A DNA stretch of 64,000 bases. Origin: Rhodoferax sp. TH121. Lineage in GTDB: Bacteria > Pseudomonadota > Gammaproteobacteria > Burkholderiales > Burkholderiaceae_C. The translations under genes and the position numbers were made by a program. Location of the stretch: positions 682,001 through 746,000 of the forward strand of contig NZ_NOXW01000020.1 of the NCBI RefSeq assembly GCF_002251855.1. The letters run 5' to 3'. Of this stretch, positions 48,214 to 55,800 are shown in pieces. The number at the start of each line of letters is the position of its first letter. Within the stretch, counting starts at the first letter, position 1. The notes beneath the pieces are model-generated. The model saw nothing but the letters and a program-made list of their open reading frames with translations. It did not search any database and was not told the origin of the DNA.

Positions 48214-48585
48214 GTGACCTGGAATGGTGTGCGCAAGTACCTGCAAACCGCTTGGCGCTGGCAGCGTGGCCGCCAAGGAACGGGCTACGACAAGATGCTG
48301 CTGCTCACCGCACGCTGGCCGCTGCCCTTTGACAGCTATTTGATCCGCTACCCCGAGGGCTCGGAGATCCCGCCGCACACCGACCCGGTGCAAGCCGGGC
48401 GCCACTACCGGCTCAACATCGTGCTCAAGTCGTCCCCATCGGGGGGCGAGTTTGTCTGTGCCACGCCCATCTACGCCAGCCGCCGCATCAAGCTGTTTCG
48501 CCCCGATGCCTGCGAGCACAGTGTGACCCGGGTGGTGGGTGGCAGCCGTTATGTGTTGTCGGTGGGCTGGGTGCGCAAGGCGTAG
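48214..48585 (+). CDS. Small 2-oxoglutarate/Fe(II) dioxygenase-fold protein
   Basis: 123 residues, a compact jelly-roll. The iron facial triad is visible as His55 and Asp57 in PPHTDPV and His102 in CEHSVTRV. A 2OG-binding Arg candidate is Arg112 (GGSRYVLSVGW). GTG start at 48214. The domain is short but seems complete for the 2OG-FeII_Oxy type. The substrate is unknown; it sits between ybbA and rlmB on the same strand. Confidence 0.8.
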   Translation: MTWNGVRKYLQTAWRWQRGRQGTGYDKMLLLTARWPLPFDSYLIRYPEGSEIPPHTDPVQAGRHYRLNIVLKSSPSGGEFVCATPIYASRRIKLFRPDACEHSVTRVVGGSRYVLSVGWVRKA

Positions 48586-48601
48586 GCCCGATAATCGGGG
48601 T

Positions 48602-49381
48602 ATGTCATCCCCCAAAGTGCTATTCGGCTTTCACGCCGTGGGCGTGCGCCTGAAGACCGCCCCCAAATCCATCATTGAAATCTTTTACGAGCCCACGCGC
48701 CGCGACGCGCGCATGCGCCAGTTTCTGGAAAAGGTCGCAGAAGCGGGCATTCGCGTGGTCGAAGCCGACGGCATGCGCCTGGCCAAGATTGCTGGTAGCC
48801 ACGGCCACCAGGGCGTGGCCGCCCGCGTGCAAGAGATCAAACAAGTCCATTCGCTGGACGAGCTGCTGGAAAACCTGGAAGCCGCCAACGCGGACCTGCC
48901 AGTGGCTGAACGCACCAACCCGCTGATCCTGGTGCTGGACGGCGTGACCGACCCGCACAACCTGGGTGCCTGCCTGCGTGTGGCCGATGGTGCGGGCGCC
49001 CATTGCGTCATCGCGCCCAAAGACCACGCAGCCGGCATCAACGCCACCGTGGCCAAGGTGGCCAGCGGCGCGGCCGAGACCGTGCCGTACTTCATGGTGA
49101 CCAACCTGGCGCGCACGCTCAATGAGCTGAAAGAACGCAACATCTGGATCATCGGCACCAGCGATCAGGCCACTGGCACGCTGTACCAGGCCGACCTCAA
49201 AGGCCCCGTGGCCCTGGTACTGGGTGCCGAGGGCGATGGCATGCGCCAGCTCACCGCCAAGACCTGCGACCAGCTCGTCAGCATTCCCATGCAAGGCGCG
49301 GTGGAAAGCCTGAACGTCTCGGTAGCCAGCGGCGTCTGCCTGTACGAGGCGCTGCGCCAGCGCACCGCAGTCGCTAAATAA
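48602..49381 (+). CDS. rlmB: 23S rRNA (guanosine-2'-O) methyltransferase RlmB
   Basis: SPOUT-class methyltransferase for Gm2251 in the peptidyl-transferase loop. 259 residues. N-terminal substrate-binding domain (LFGFHAVGVRLKTAP) and the knotted domain with LVLDGVTDPHNLGACLR, LVLGAEGDGMRQL and SLNVSVASGVCLYEAL. Start ATG 48602. Confidence 0.95.
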   Translation: MSSPKVLFGFHAVGVRLKTAPKSIIEIFYEPTRRDARMRQFLEKVAEAGIRVVEADGMRLAKIAGSHGHQGVAARVQEIKQVHSLDELLENLEAANADLPVAERTNPLILVLDGVTDPHNLGACLRVADGAGAHCVIAPKDHAAGINATVAKVASGAAETVPYFMVTNLARTLNELKERNIWIIGTSDQATGTLYQADLKGPVALVLGAEGDGMRQLTAKTCDQLVSIPMQGAVESLNVSVASGVCLYEALRQRTAVAK

Positions 49382-49401
49382 GGAATCGCCCAGGAAGTGC
49401 C

Positions 49402-49761
49402 ATGATTGCTATGAAATCAGGAGCTTTTCGCGCAATATTGGTGGGCCTCATGGCCACTTTTTTATTAATGGGCTGCACCCAGGAGCAGCAAAACAAGATC
49501 AGCCGCGACATCCAGAACTGGACCGGCACTGACGGCGTGCTGGAGTTTTATGCGGGCGACAAGCTGGTGCGCCGCTTCCTCAAGATCGACAAACTCAGCA
49601 CCGCCATGGGTACCGACGACGGCAAACCGCGCAACTACCGCTTTGGCTACGGCGTGCTGGACGAAAACCTGAACATGCAGGCCGACCCCGGCGAGAAGAA
49701 GGTCTACTTCGAGATCAGCGATTTCGGCTCGAACTACATCTTCTTCGAGAACCCGCGCTAA
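49402..49761 (+). CDS. Small lipoprotein whose signal peptide is encoded by a repeat copy
   Basis: 119 residues. A lipoprotein signal with lipobox LLMGC (Cys25), followed by a charged periplasmic domain of about 95 residues (FYAGDKLVRRFLKIDKLST, then YRFGYGVLDENLNMQADPGEKKVYFEISDF). The mature part looks like a real protein but belongs to no family I recognise. Residues 2-19 of the signal lie in copy 6 of the dispersed element. ATG 49402 has AGGAAG upstream; ATG 49411 is an alternative. It is followed after 11 bases by a membrane protein gene. Confidence 0.75.
   Translation: MIAMKSGAFRAILVGLMATFLLMGCTQEQQNKISRDIQNWTGTDGVLEFYAGDKLVRRFLKIDKLSTAMGTDDGKPRNYRFGYGVLDENLNMQADPGEKKVYFEISDFGSNYIFFENPR
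49407..49460 (+). repeat. Dispersed element, copy 6, inside a coding region
   Basis: TGCTATGAAATCAGGAGCT, then TTTCGCGCAATAT, then GGGCCTCATGGCC aligns along its whole length with copy 5 (shared AGGAGCT, TTCGCGCAATAT and the final GGCC). It supplies codons of the lipoprotein signal peptide. Confidence 0.7.
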
Positions 49762-49772
49762 ACGGCCCCGCC

Positions 49773-50267
49773 ATGCCCGCATCCACCGCGCCCCTGAAAT
49801 TGGCCGCCGTGGCCTGCGTGCTTTTGTTTGTTGGGCTGGGCGCGTACCTGGCCCCGCTACAACCCAGCGTGGTGGCACTGCAGCTCACCTTCACGCCTGA
49901 AGCCTTTGCCCGAGTGCTGCAAGCCTGGGGCCCCGAAGGCGTGCAGCGCTTTCGCAACCACTTGGTCGTGGACGGGCTCCTGATGCTGAGTTACGGCGCA
50001 GCAGGTTATTTGGCCGTGGTACGCACCCATTTTTTTGAACCCCTGGCGAATAGGCTACCCCTGCGCTGGGTAGCTCTGCTGTTGCCAGTGGCGGCGGTGT
50101 GTGATGCGGGGGAGAACCTGCTGCACTGGGAGCTGACGGGTATCGACGCGTTGGCTGCGCCTGCGGTCGCCGCTTGGTACTTGGCAGCGGGGCTTTGCGC
50201 GGCGTTCAAATGGGTCGGTATTGGGGTGTTTGCATTGGCCGCATTGATCGCGCGGTTGCGGCGCTAG
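49773..50267 (+). CDS. Hypothetical four-helix membrane protein
   Basis: 164 residues with about four membrane helices (AAVACVLLFVGLGAYLAPL, LLMLSYGAAGYLAVV, WVALLLPVAAVCDAGENLL, and two near the end). A conserved-looking CDAGENLLHWEL motif sits after helix three. I do not recognise the family. It is on the same strand as the lipoprotein gene and may share its transcript. After it begin 180 bases (50268-50450) with no supportable gene. Confidence 0.7.
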   Translation: MPASTAPLKLAAVACVLLFVGLGAYLAPLQPSVVALQLTFTPEAFARVLQAWGPEGVQRFRNHLVVDGLLMLSYGAAGYLAVVRTHFFEPLANRLPLRWVALLLPVAAVCDAGENLLHWELTGIDALAAPAVAAWYLAAGLCAAFKWVGIGVFALAALIARLRR

Positions 50268-50450
50268 TTGGACTTTGAGTTAGCAGATCTCCATTGGCTG
50301 ATTGCGACCCAAAACGGAAATCAGTCGGTTCATACTGATTGCTTGACAGCAGTCATTCTCCTCCGGCCCATTATGGTGGATCGATTGACGGCCGGTATGG
50401 GGCGGAATTGGTACGAGAATAAGTTGACGCTGGGGTCTCCAGGACTTTTC

Positions 50451-50777
50451 CTATGCGCCTAGTCCGAAGATTGCCCAGACAGCGGTATCTGGCGTGTGGT
50501 TCACGAAGCAGTGTGACTCACCCTTGGCGGAAAATTGCAGATCACCAGTAGAAAACCCAACACGCACCGTCCCGCGCACGAACTCACCTTGTCCGGTCAC
50601 GACAACATAGACCGCGTCGCGATCATGCGGGGATTGTGGATCCGGATCCGGTGGACGGTACCAATGCGCTTCAAGACCGGAGGTGTTCAGCACCTGTTTG
50701 CTCAGTCGGTCATCTGGCACCGGCAGCGCGTCGCCCTGAGCAGTGGTCACGCGAGTGGGCATAGGCGGCGTGTTCAT
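50451..50777 (-). CDS. Cupin-domain protein
   Basis: 108 residues, one small beta-barrel. The pattern DAVYVVVTGQGEFVRG and SAKGESHCFVNHT carries the cupin Gly and metal-binding His positions. Function unknown. Its ATG overlaps the stop of the upstream broken GNAT gene (ATGA), so it was probably translated by coupling with that gene and may now be poorly expressed. Confidence 0.78.
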   Translation of the reverse strand: MNTPPMPTRVTTAQGDALPVPDDRLSKQVLNTSGLEAHWYRPPDPDPQSPHDRDAVYVVVTGQGEFVRGTVRVGFSTGDLQFSAKGESHCFVNHTPDTAVWAIFGLGA

Positions 50778-51211
50778 ATCAGCTTTCGGTGCTGGACAAA
50801 GCTGCTCTTGTCGGCGATCTTGTCGTAGAGGTGCATGGCATCGGTGTTGGTCTCGTGCGTAAGCCAATGCACGCGGCTTGCTCCTTTCGCCTCGGCTGTG
50901 GCATAAACATAATCAATCAGAGCCCGTCCCATGCCCTTACCACGCTGCTCTGGCGAAGCAAACAGGTCTTGTAGGTATACGTAATCTCCCGCTGTCCAGC
51001 AACTACGGTGAAAGATGTAATGGACCATGCCGACCAGCATACCGTCTTGCTCGGCCACGGCGCAGTGCATGGGTTCTGCGGGATCGAGAAATCGGGCCTA
51101 AGTTGTCTGATTGACAGCCTCAGTGAGGCTCAACTTGTAAAAGGTTTTGTAACCCTGCCACAAGGGAAGCCACTGCGCATAGTCTTGTTCTGTTGCAATA
51201 CGAATGTCCAT
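50774..51211 (-). pseudogene. GNAT acetyltransferase interrupted by an amber codon
   Basis: From ATG 51211 the frame reads MDIRIATEQDYAQWLPLW, continues to a TAG at 51098-51100 (codon 38), and then stays in the same frame to the TGA at 50774. The total is 145 codons, the usual length of a small GNAT. After the stop comes ARFLDPAEPMHCAVAEQDG, then the acetyl-CoA loop SPEQRGKGMGRALIDYVY. The position suits a Trp in relatives (TGG to TAG would be one base), which is an inference. A 98-residue product starting at Met 51070 lacks the first strand and helices and is unlikely to fold. Confidence 0.8.
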
Positions 51212-51241
51212 GGTTTTTCGTTCAGAGTAGGTCGAGTGGAC

Positions 51242-51991
51242 TTACTGTCGTGCTGTCGGAAGGCCAGTGGGAACGCGAGATACCAGCCTCTGGCGGATGT
51301 TTACCAATGACATGCATTGCGTGCCATCCGGCTCAAAATTGTCTTCCGAGAGCCAGGTTTCCAATGCGGCTTTGATGACGGGCCACTCACTATTAATGAT
51401 GGAGAACCACGCAGTGTCGCGTGAACGGCTCTTGTAGATCACTGCTTGACGGAAGATGCCCTCAAACGTGAAACCGAGACGCAGTGCTGCGCTGCGCGAA
51501 GGTGCGTTGAAGCTGTCGCACTTCCACTCATAACGGCGGTAGCCGAGTGTCTCGAACACATGCTTCATCAACATGTATTGCACTTCAGTGGCGGCTGGAG
51601 TCCGTTGCAACAGGGGCGAGTAATAGACGTTGCCAACTTCCACCACGCCAAAGTTTGGATCAACACGCATCAAGGTGAGGTAACCCACGGCAGACTGGGT
51701 CTTACTGTCAACGATGGCAAAGAACAGAGGGTCTCGGCTTGATTGTATGGATTCCAGATATGCCATTAGAGCCCCCATTGTGGCGAAGGGTTCACTGAAG
51801 AGGTACGTCCAGTCGCGATCATCAGGAGCGGTCGAGAGGGCGGCAAACAGTTCGGGACCATGGCGCTTTGCGTTGATAGGCTCAAGGCGGCAGAACTGCC
51901 CTTGCAGGGTGGTGGGTGTTGGTGCCTGACGGGGCGTCCATTGGAGTAATGGATCACCGATCGGCTGGTTGAATTCATTGAGGCGTGGCAT
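51242..51991 (-). CDS. GNAT-family acetyltransferase (RimJ/RimL type)
   Basis: 249 residues. N-acetyltransferase fold of the RimL/RimJ group: FCRLEPINAKRHGPELFAAL, then FFAIVDSKTQSAVGYLTLM, then the C-terminal YEWKCDSFNAPSRSAALRLGF (acetyl-CoA pocket and Asn/Ser helix) and FEGIFRQAV. Substrate unknown, possibly an amine or peptide N-terminus. ATG 51991 chosen because the frame upstream has no ribosome site. Divergent from a MocR regulator gene, which probably controls it. Confidence 0.87.
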   Translation of the reverse strand: MPRLNEFNQPIGDPLLQWTPRQAPTPTTLQGQFCRLEPINAKRHGPELFAALSTAPDDRDWTYLFSEPFATMGALMAYLESIQSSRDPLFFAIVDSKTQSAVGYLTLMRVDPNFGVVEVGNVYYSPLLQRTPAATEVQYMLMKHVFETLGYRRYEWKCDSFNAPSRSAALRLGFTFEGIFRQAVIYKSRSRDTAWFSIINSEWPVIKAALETWLSEDNFEPDGTQCMSLVNIRQRLVSRVPTGLPTARQ

Positions 51992-52049
51992 GGTTTGGAA
52001 GCTCTTGCGGAAGTGAGAAGAGCACACTGTAAGCACATCATGGCCTGAT

Positions 52050-52084
52050 ATAAAGTGCCAATAACAATGATTCTTATAGTGCCA
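52050..52084 (+). promoter_or_regulatory. Direct repeats in the GNAT/MocR divergent gap
   Basis: AGTGCCA occurs at 52054-52060 and 52078-52084, each preceded by an AT-rich stretch (ATAA/TTAT), with 24 bases between equivalent points. MocR-type regulators such as PdxR bind direct repeats, so this is a candidate operator for the regulator on itself and on the divergent acetyltransferase gene. Confidence 0.45.
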
Positions 52085-52090
52085 CGAACC

Positions 52091-53584
52091 ATGAACTCTC
52101 AGCCTTCACTGTTGGAAGCGCCTCTCGACAAAAGTAGCACCGAGCCTTTGCAGCGACAACTATGTGCTCGCATCAAGAGTGCCATCGTGGACGGGCGCCT
52201 ACCTGCGGGTGTGCGCTTGCCGGCCACACGGGTGCTCGCACAAACTCTAGCCATATCTCGCAATACTGTCAGCATTGCATATGAACAGTTACTGACTGAA
52301 GGCTATGTGTTGTCCGATCGCCAAGGCACGGTAGTCGCAACGCTACGCCCTTCTGTGTTCCCACACGCGCGTCGTCATGACCTGCCCCGCAGCGAGGCAC
52401 TACTTTCCCATCCAAATCTGGCCGATCGTCTTAAGAGCCTGCGTCCCACAGCATCAGTGGCGGCCGACCTGACCGCTATGCGCCCGGGCGTGCCTGCACT
52501 CAACCAGTTTCCGCTGGCGCAATGGCGCAAGGCTTTGGACAACGTTACCCGCACTGACACACCCTACATGCTCAATTACGGTGACCCGTTGGGGCAAAGT
52601 GCACTGCGCTCTGCGATTGCCGAACATTTGGCGCTTACTCGGGGCGTGCACTGTGAAGCAGCGCAGGTGGTCATAACCGAAGGAGCGCAAGAAGCACTGG
52701 CGTTGTGCGTGCGCTTGCTTACCAATCCGGGTGACACGGTTTGGATGGAGGACCCTGGCTATCGGGGTGCTAAGTCCGCTTTCTACGCTGGTGATGTTCG
52801 CGTACGTCCCATGCGACTGGACACTGAGGGCTTGCAGTTCACCAGCAGTGACTGGCGCAATCACACGCCGCGGGTGGTCTACACAACGCCATCGCATCAA
52901 TACCCTCTGGGCAACGTGATGTCGGTGGCGCGCAGACTTGCGCTGATAGCAGCAGCGCAAGCGCACAACGCATGGATTATTGAAGACGACTACGACAGCG
53001 AGTTTCGGTTGGAGGGCGCACCCATAGGTGCCATGCAAGGTCTGGTGGATGACGCCCCAGTGCTATACGTGGGCACGTTTTCGAAAACTATGTTCCCCGC
53101 CTTGCGCTTAGGATTTTTGGTCTTACCCACCCGATTGCTCGCAAGGTTGGAATCGCCTTTGCGCGAACTGCTTCGCGGTGGCCACAGCCACGAACAGTTA
53201 GCGATGGCGAAGTTCATCACGTCCGGCCAATTTGCCCGCCATCTGGCCCGCATGCGCCGCTTGTACAGAGAGCGCCAGCAAGTCCTTCGGCATGCTCTTA
53301 CACAACATTTGGGTGTGCCGCACAGTCTAGAGGGCGGACGTTGCGGATTGCATTTTTGCGTACGATTTGATGCGATGTACCCGGATACAGCTGTCGCCGA
53401 AGCCGCTCGGCGCTACGGTATGGCGCCGCAAGCCCTGTCTGCCTTCGCGCTCTCAGCCACACCAGAAGACAACGGGCTGGTTTTAGGCTACGGCAACACG
53501 CCGATTGAGACCATGGTATCTTTGGTATCTCGCTTGCGACGAATTCTTCACAGTGTCGAATTGAAGCCAAATTTCACTGGCTAG
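52091..53584 (+). CDS. MocR-family PLP-dependent transcriptional regulator
   Basis: 497 residues. An N-terminal GntR winged helix (LCARIKSAIVDGRLPAGVRLPATRVLAQTL) is fused to an aminotransferase-I-like domain that binds pyridoxal phosphate, with Lys332 in GTFSKTMFPALRLG. The usual aspartate is in WIIEDDYDSEFR. Members control B6, GABA, taurine or ectoine genes; here no such genes are next to it. Divergent from the RimL-type gene. Its 3' end overlaps the NAD(P)-binding gene by 11 bases. Confidence 0.93.
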   Translation: MNSQPSLLEAPLDKSSTEPLQRQLCARIKSAIVDGRLPAGVRLPATRVLAQTLAISRNTVSIAYEQLLTEGYVLSDRQGTVVATLRPSVFPHARRHDLPRSEALLSHPNLADRLKSLRPTASVAADLTAMRPGVPALNQFPLAQWRKALDNVTRTDTPYMLNYGDPLGQSALRSAIAEHLALTRGVHCEAAQVVITEGAQEALALCVRLLTNPGDTVWMEDPGYRGAKSAFYAGDVRVRPMRLDTEGLQFTSSDWRNHTPRVVYTTPSHQYPLGNVMSVARRLALIAAAQAHNAWIIEDDYDSEFRLEGAPIGAMQGLVDDAPVLYVGTFSKTMFPALRLGFLVLPTRLLARLESPLRELLRGGHSHEQLAMAKFITSGQFARHLARMRRLYRERQQVLRHALTQHLGVPHSLEGGRCGLHFCVRFDAMYPDTAVAEAARRYGMAPQALSAFALSATPEDNGLVLGYGNTPIETMVSLVSRLRRILHSVELKPNFTG

Positions 53585-54254
53585 AAGCACGCAACCACAC
53601 GGGAATTGAGCCGTCATCGTCCCCAAACACGTCCCAGATGCTGCCGTGCGGGGCCGATTTCGCAGCGGCCACCAACGTCTTCGCGAGTTCGCGCCGGGCA
53701 ATGGTTCGCTTCATGTCTAGACGGTGCGTCGCCGGGGTGACTGCGATTGCACGTGCCTGACCCATGGTGTCATCCGCGTTGACCAGCCTTGCCGCTCTCA
53801 CAATGACGTAAGGCAGTCCACTTTGAGCCAGCGCGGCTTCGCGATCCACCACGTTTTTCTGCATTCCTCGCTTGGCAAGGTTGAGCAAATGCCAGACCCA
53901 TGAAGGCTTGTCCGGTCCAATCACGGACAGCAGCACGATCTTGGGATGTTTGGTTTGTTTTTTGGCTGCATGGATTGAATTCATGAATCCGTCGAACATC
54001 AAGGATCGAACTTCCTGCCGGGATGCAAACCGCTTGTGAATGTCCGCCGTAAAGAAGACAGCATCGAAGTCTCCATCCAACGCTCGTGCTATGGCATTTG
54101 GTTCGGTCACATCGGCGCTGTACGGCTCGATAAATTCTGTTGCGGGTAGCGGCCGCCGAGAGATTGCTCGAACGTGCTGCCCACGGCTAGCAAGAAGGCG
54201 GACGATCTCCAGCCCAGTCCCACTGCTGGCGCCAATCACTGCAAATTTCTTCAT
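53574..54254 (-). CDS. NAD(P)-binding atypical SDR / NmrA-like protein
   Basis: 226 residues. Rossmann start AVIGASSGTGLEIVRLLASRG, then VTEPNAIARALDGDFDAVFF. It lacks the classical SDR Tyr-x-x-x-Lys and resembles atypical SDRs that bind NADP(H) as redox sensors or small-molecule reductases. Start ATG 54254. Downstream of the inositol-monophosphatase-fold gene with a gap of about 37 bases; probably the same transcript. Confidence 0.87.
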   Translation of the reverse strand: MKKFAVIGASSGTGLEIVRLLASRGQHVRAISRRPLPATEFIEPYSADVTEPNAIARALDGDFDAVFFTADIHKRFASRQEVRSLMFDGFMNSIHAAKKQTKHPKIVLLSVIGPDKPSWVWHLLNLAKRGMQKNVVDREAALAQSGLPYVIVRAARLVNADDTMGQARAIAVTPATHRLDMKRTIARRELAKTLVAAAKSAPHGSIWDVFGDDDGSIPVWLRASSQ

Positions 54255-54291
54255 TGAGATGCCTTTGGTATCGTTTAGTCTTTCTGGGTGT

Positions 54292-55104
54292 TCAGGCAAC
54301 TTGCTGTAGCACTTTGACTGCAGCAGTGTGCAAACCTGGTGCGGCGGCAACAAAATCGGAGCTGGCCAGCGTCCACGGCGCGCCATGCCAGTCCGTCACT
54401 ACGCCACCGGCCTCGCGCACCAGAAGCGCTCCAGCTACCAGACCTGAGAGAACGTTGCTGGATTGCCAAAAAGCGTCCAGACGTCCAGTCGCCACGTGCA
54501 CCAGTTGCATGGTGGCGGGTACTGCTGTTTTGACCAATAAGGCCTGTTCCAGCATGGCTGCCATTGAACGGGCCAGACGAGCCCGTGTAGACGTATCTTC
54601 ATCTGGTGTGGCTTGACCTGTGCTAACGAGCGCCGCTCGTAAATCTTGTTTGCAGGATGTTTGCAGTGGCTGGCCATTCAGAAAGGCTCCATGACCGCGC
54701 AGCGCGGTGTAGACCCTGAAGGTCAATGGCTCGTCCACCACCGTTAGTACGACTTCGTTATCACGCACCAAAGTGGCGGTCACACTCCAGTCGCCCATGC
54801 CATGGATGTGGTTTACGTTGCCCTCCACCGGGTCCACTACCCACCATTCGCCAACCGGCAGAGGTCCTGTGGCTTTCTCATCCTCCAGCCAGTTGGCCTT
54901 GGGGCGGATCGCCTGCAGCAATTGACGCAAATGGCCTGTGGCCGCCTCGTCATTGGCATCGATCATCGCAAGCAGACTGGGCAAGTCTGCTGGGCGAGCA
55001 CTGGCGTCAAAACGCTGGAGAAGGACCTGCCCCGTCTGGTGGACGGCTTGCGCCGTCTGCGCCAGCAGTAGAGCGTCTTCAGAATGGGAGAGAGGCTTGT
55101 TCAT
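54292..55104 (-). CDS. Inositol-monophosphatase-fold protein with altered active site
   Basis: 270 residues of the IMPase/FBPase superfamily. The canonical DP-(I/L)-D-G-T motif reads DPVEGN (Asp91, Glu94), and the C-terminal W-D-x-A-A-G motif reads LSGLVAG, losing the catalytic Asp. LEDEKATG and VREAGGVVTD are kept. These changes suggest altered metal binding or a different phosphoester. The same substitutions seem familiar from a CysQ-labelled actinobacterial and rhizobial subfamily, so this is probably a real subfamily and not decay. Divergent from the TetR gene; the shared gap holds a palindrome. Confidence 0.82.
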   Translation of the reverse strand: MNKPLSHSEDALLLAQTAQAVHQTGQVLLQRFDASARPADLPSLLAMIDANDEAATGHLRQLLQAIRPKANWLEDEKATGPLPVGEWWVVDPVEGNVNHIHGMGDWSVTATLVRDNEVVLTVVDEPLTFRVYTALRGHGAFLNGQPLQTSCKQDLRAALVSTGQATPDEDTSTRARLARSMAAMLEQALLVKTAVPATMQLVHVATGRLDAFWQSSNVLSGLVAGALLVREAGGVVTDWHGAPWTLASSDFVAAAPGLHTAAVKVLQQVA

Positions 55105-55143
55105 AAATTTGTCCTTGCGCTGTGATTGCGATACCTCAATAAT

Positions 55144-55159
55144 ATGAGCCATCGCTCAT
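55144..55159. promoter_or_regulatory. TetR operator candidate
   Basis: ATGAGC-CATC-GCTCAT is a perfect 6+4+6 inverted repeat, flanked by further AT-rich complementary bases (CAATAAT and TTATTG). It lies between the divergent IMPase-fold and TetR genes and covers the upstream ATG of the TetR frame. This suits repression of both genes. Confidence 0.6.
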
Positions 55160-55176
55160 TATTGAAACTCGCATTT

Positions 55177-55800
55177 ATGCCAAACACCCAGCACCGGGCC
55201 GCAACTGCCTTGGCCCCTCGGAAAAAGCCATTGCAGGCACGATCTGCGGCGACCGTGCAAGCCATCTTGGAGGCCGCCGCTCACATTCTGGACACAGATG
55301 GCTTGACGGCTTGCTCCACCAACGCAGTGGCATTGAAGGCTGGCGTCAGCATCGGCTCTCTGTACCAATACTTCCCTTCCCGCGATGCCATCACCAAGGC
55401 GCTAATCCTGGCACAAACAACTGCGTTACTCGAACAGGTGGAAGCCATTGACACCCGCCAGGGGGGCCGAGCCGCAATGCGGCAGTTAGTGGGGGTTGCC
55501 ATCGCACAGCAGCTCGATCGGCCGGCCCTAGCCAGAATTCTGGATGTTGAAGAGCAACGCCTCCCCATCGAACCAGACTTGCAAAGCTACGTTGCCAGGT
55601 TGCACGCTGCGATGCGCGGGATCCTGGCGCAACCAGACATGCCACCCGACGCACGGCAGCCCGAAGTCGCTGCCGACGTACTAGCCATCATCCGGGGCCT
55701 GGTGGATGCTGCGGGTGGACGTGGCGAGAGCAACTCTGAGTCCTTGGCACGGCGGGTGCTGCGCGCAGTTTTTGGTTATCTGGATGCCGGTGGTGGGTGA
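55177..55800 (+). CDS. TetR/AcrR family transcriptional regulator
   Basis: 207 residues from ATG 55177. The N-terminal DNA-binding domain reads AILEAAAHILDTDGLTACSTN, then GVSIGSLYQYFPSRDAITKALIL. The C-terminal part resembles TetR_C-type domains with a catalytic-free ligand pocket. Earlier starts (TTG 55126, ATG 55144) would lie on or before the operator palindrome, so the third start is preferred, although its ribosome site is weak. Probably controls itself and the divergent IMPase-fold/NAD(P)-binding genes. Confidence 0.85.
   Translation: MPNTQHRAATALAPRKKPLQARSAATVQAILEAAAHILDTDGLTACSTNAVALKAGVSIGSLYQYFPSRDAITKALILAQTTALLEQVEAIDTRQGGRAAMRQLVGVAIAQQLDRPALARILDVEEQRLPIEPDLQSYVARLHAAMRGILAQPDMPPDARQPEVAADVLAIIRGLVDAAGGRGESNSESLARRVLRAVFGYLDAGGG

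Noticed and set aside
50268-50462. 64-codon open frame after the four-helix membrane protein
   Set aside because: No ribosome site, TTG start, no domain or convincing composition; most likely non-coding, and it runs into the cupin gene's end.
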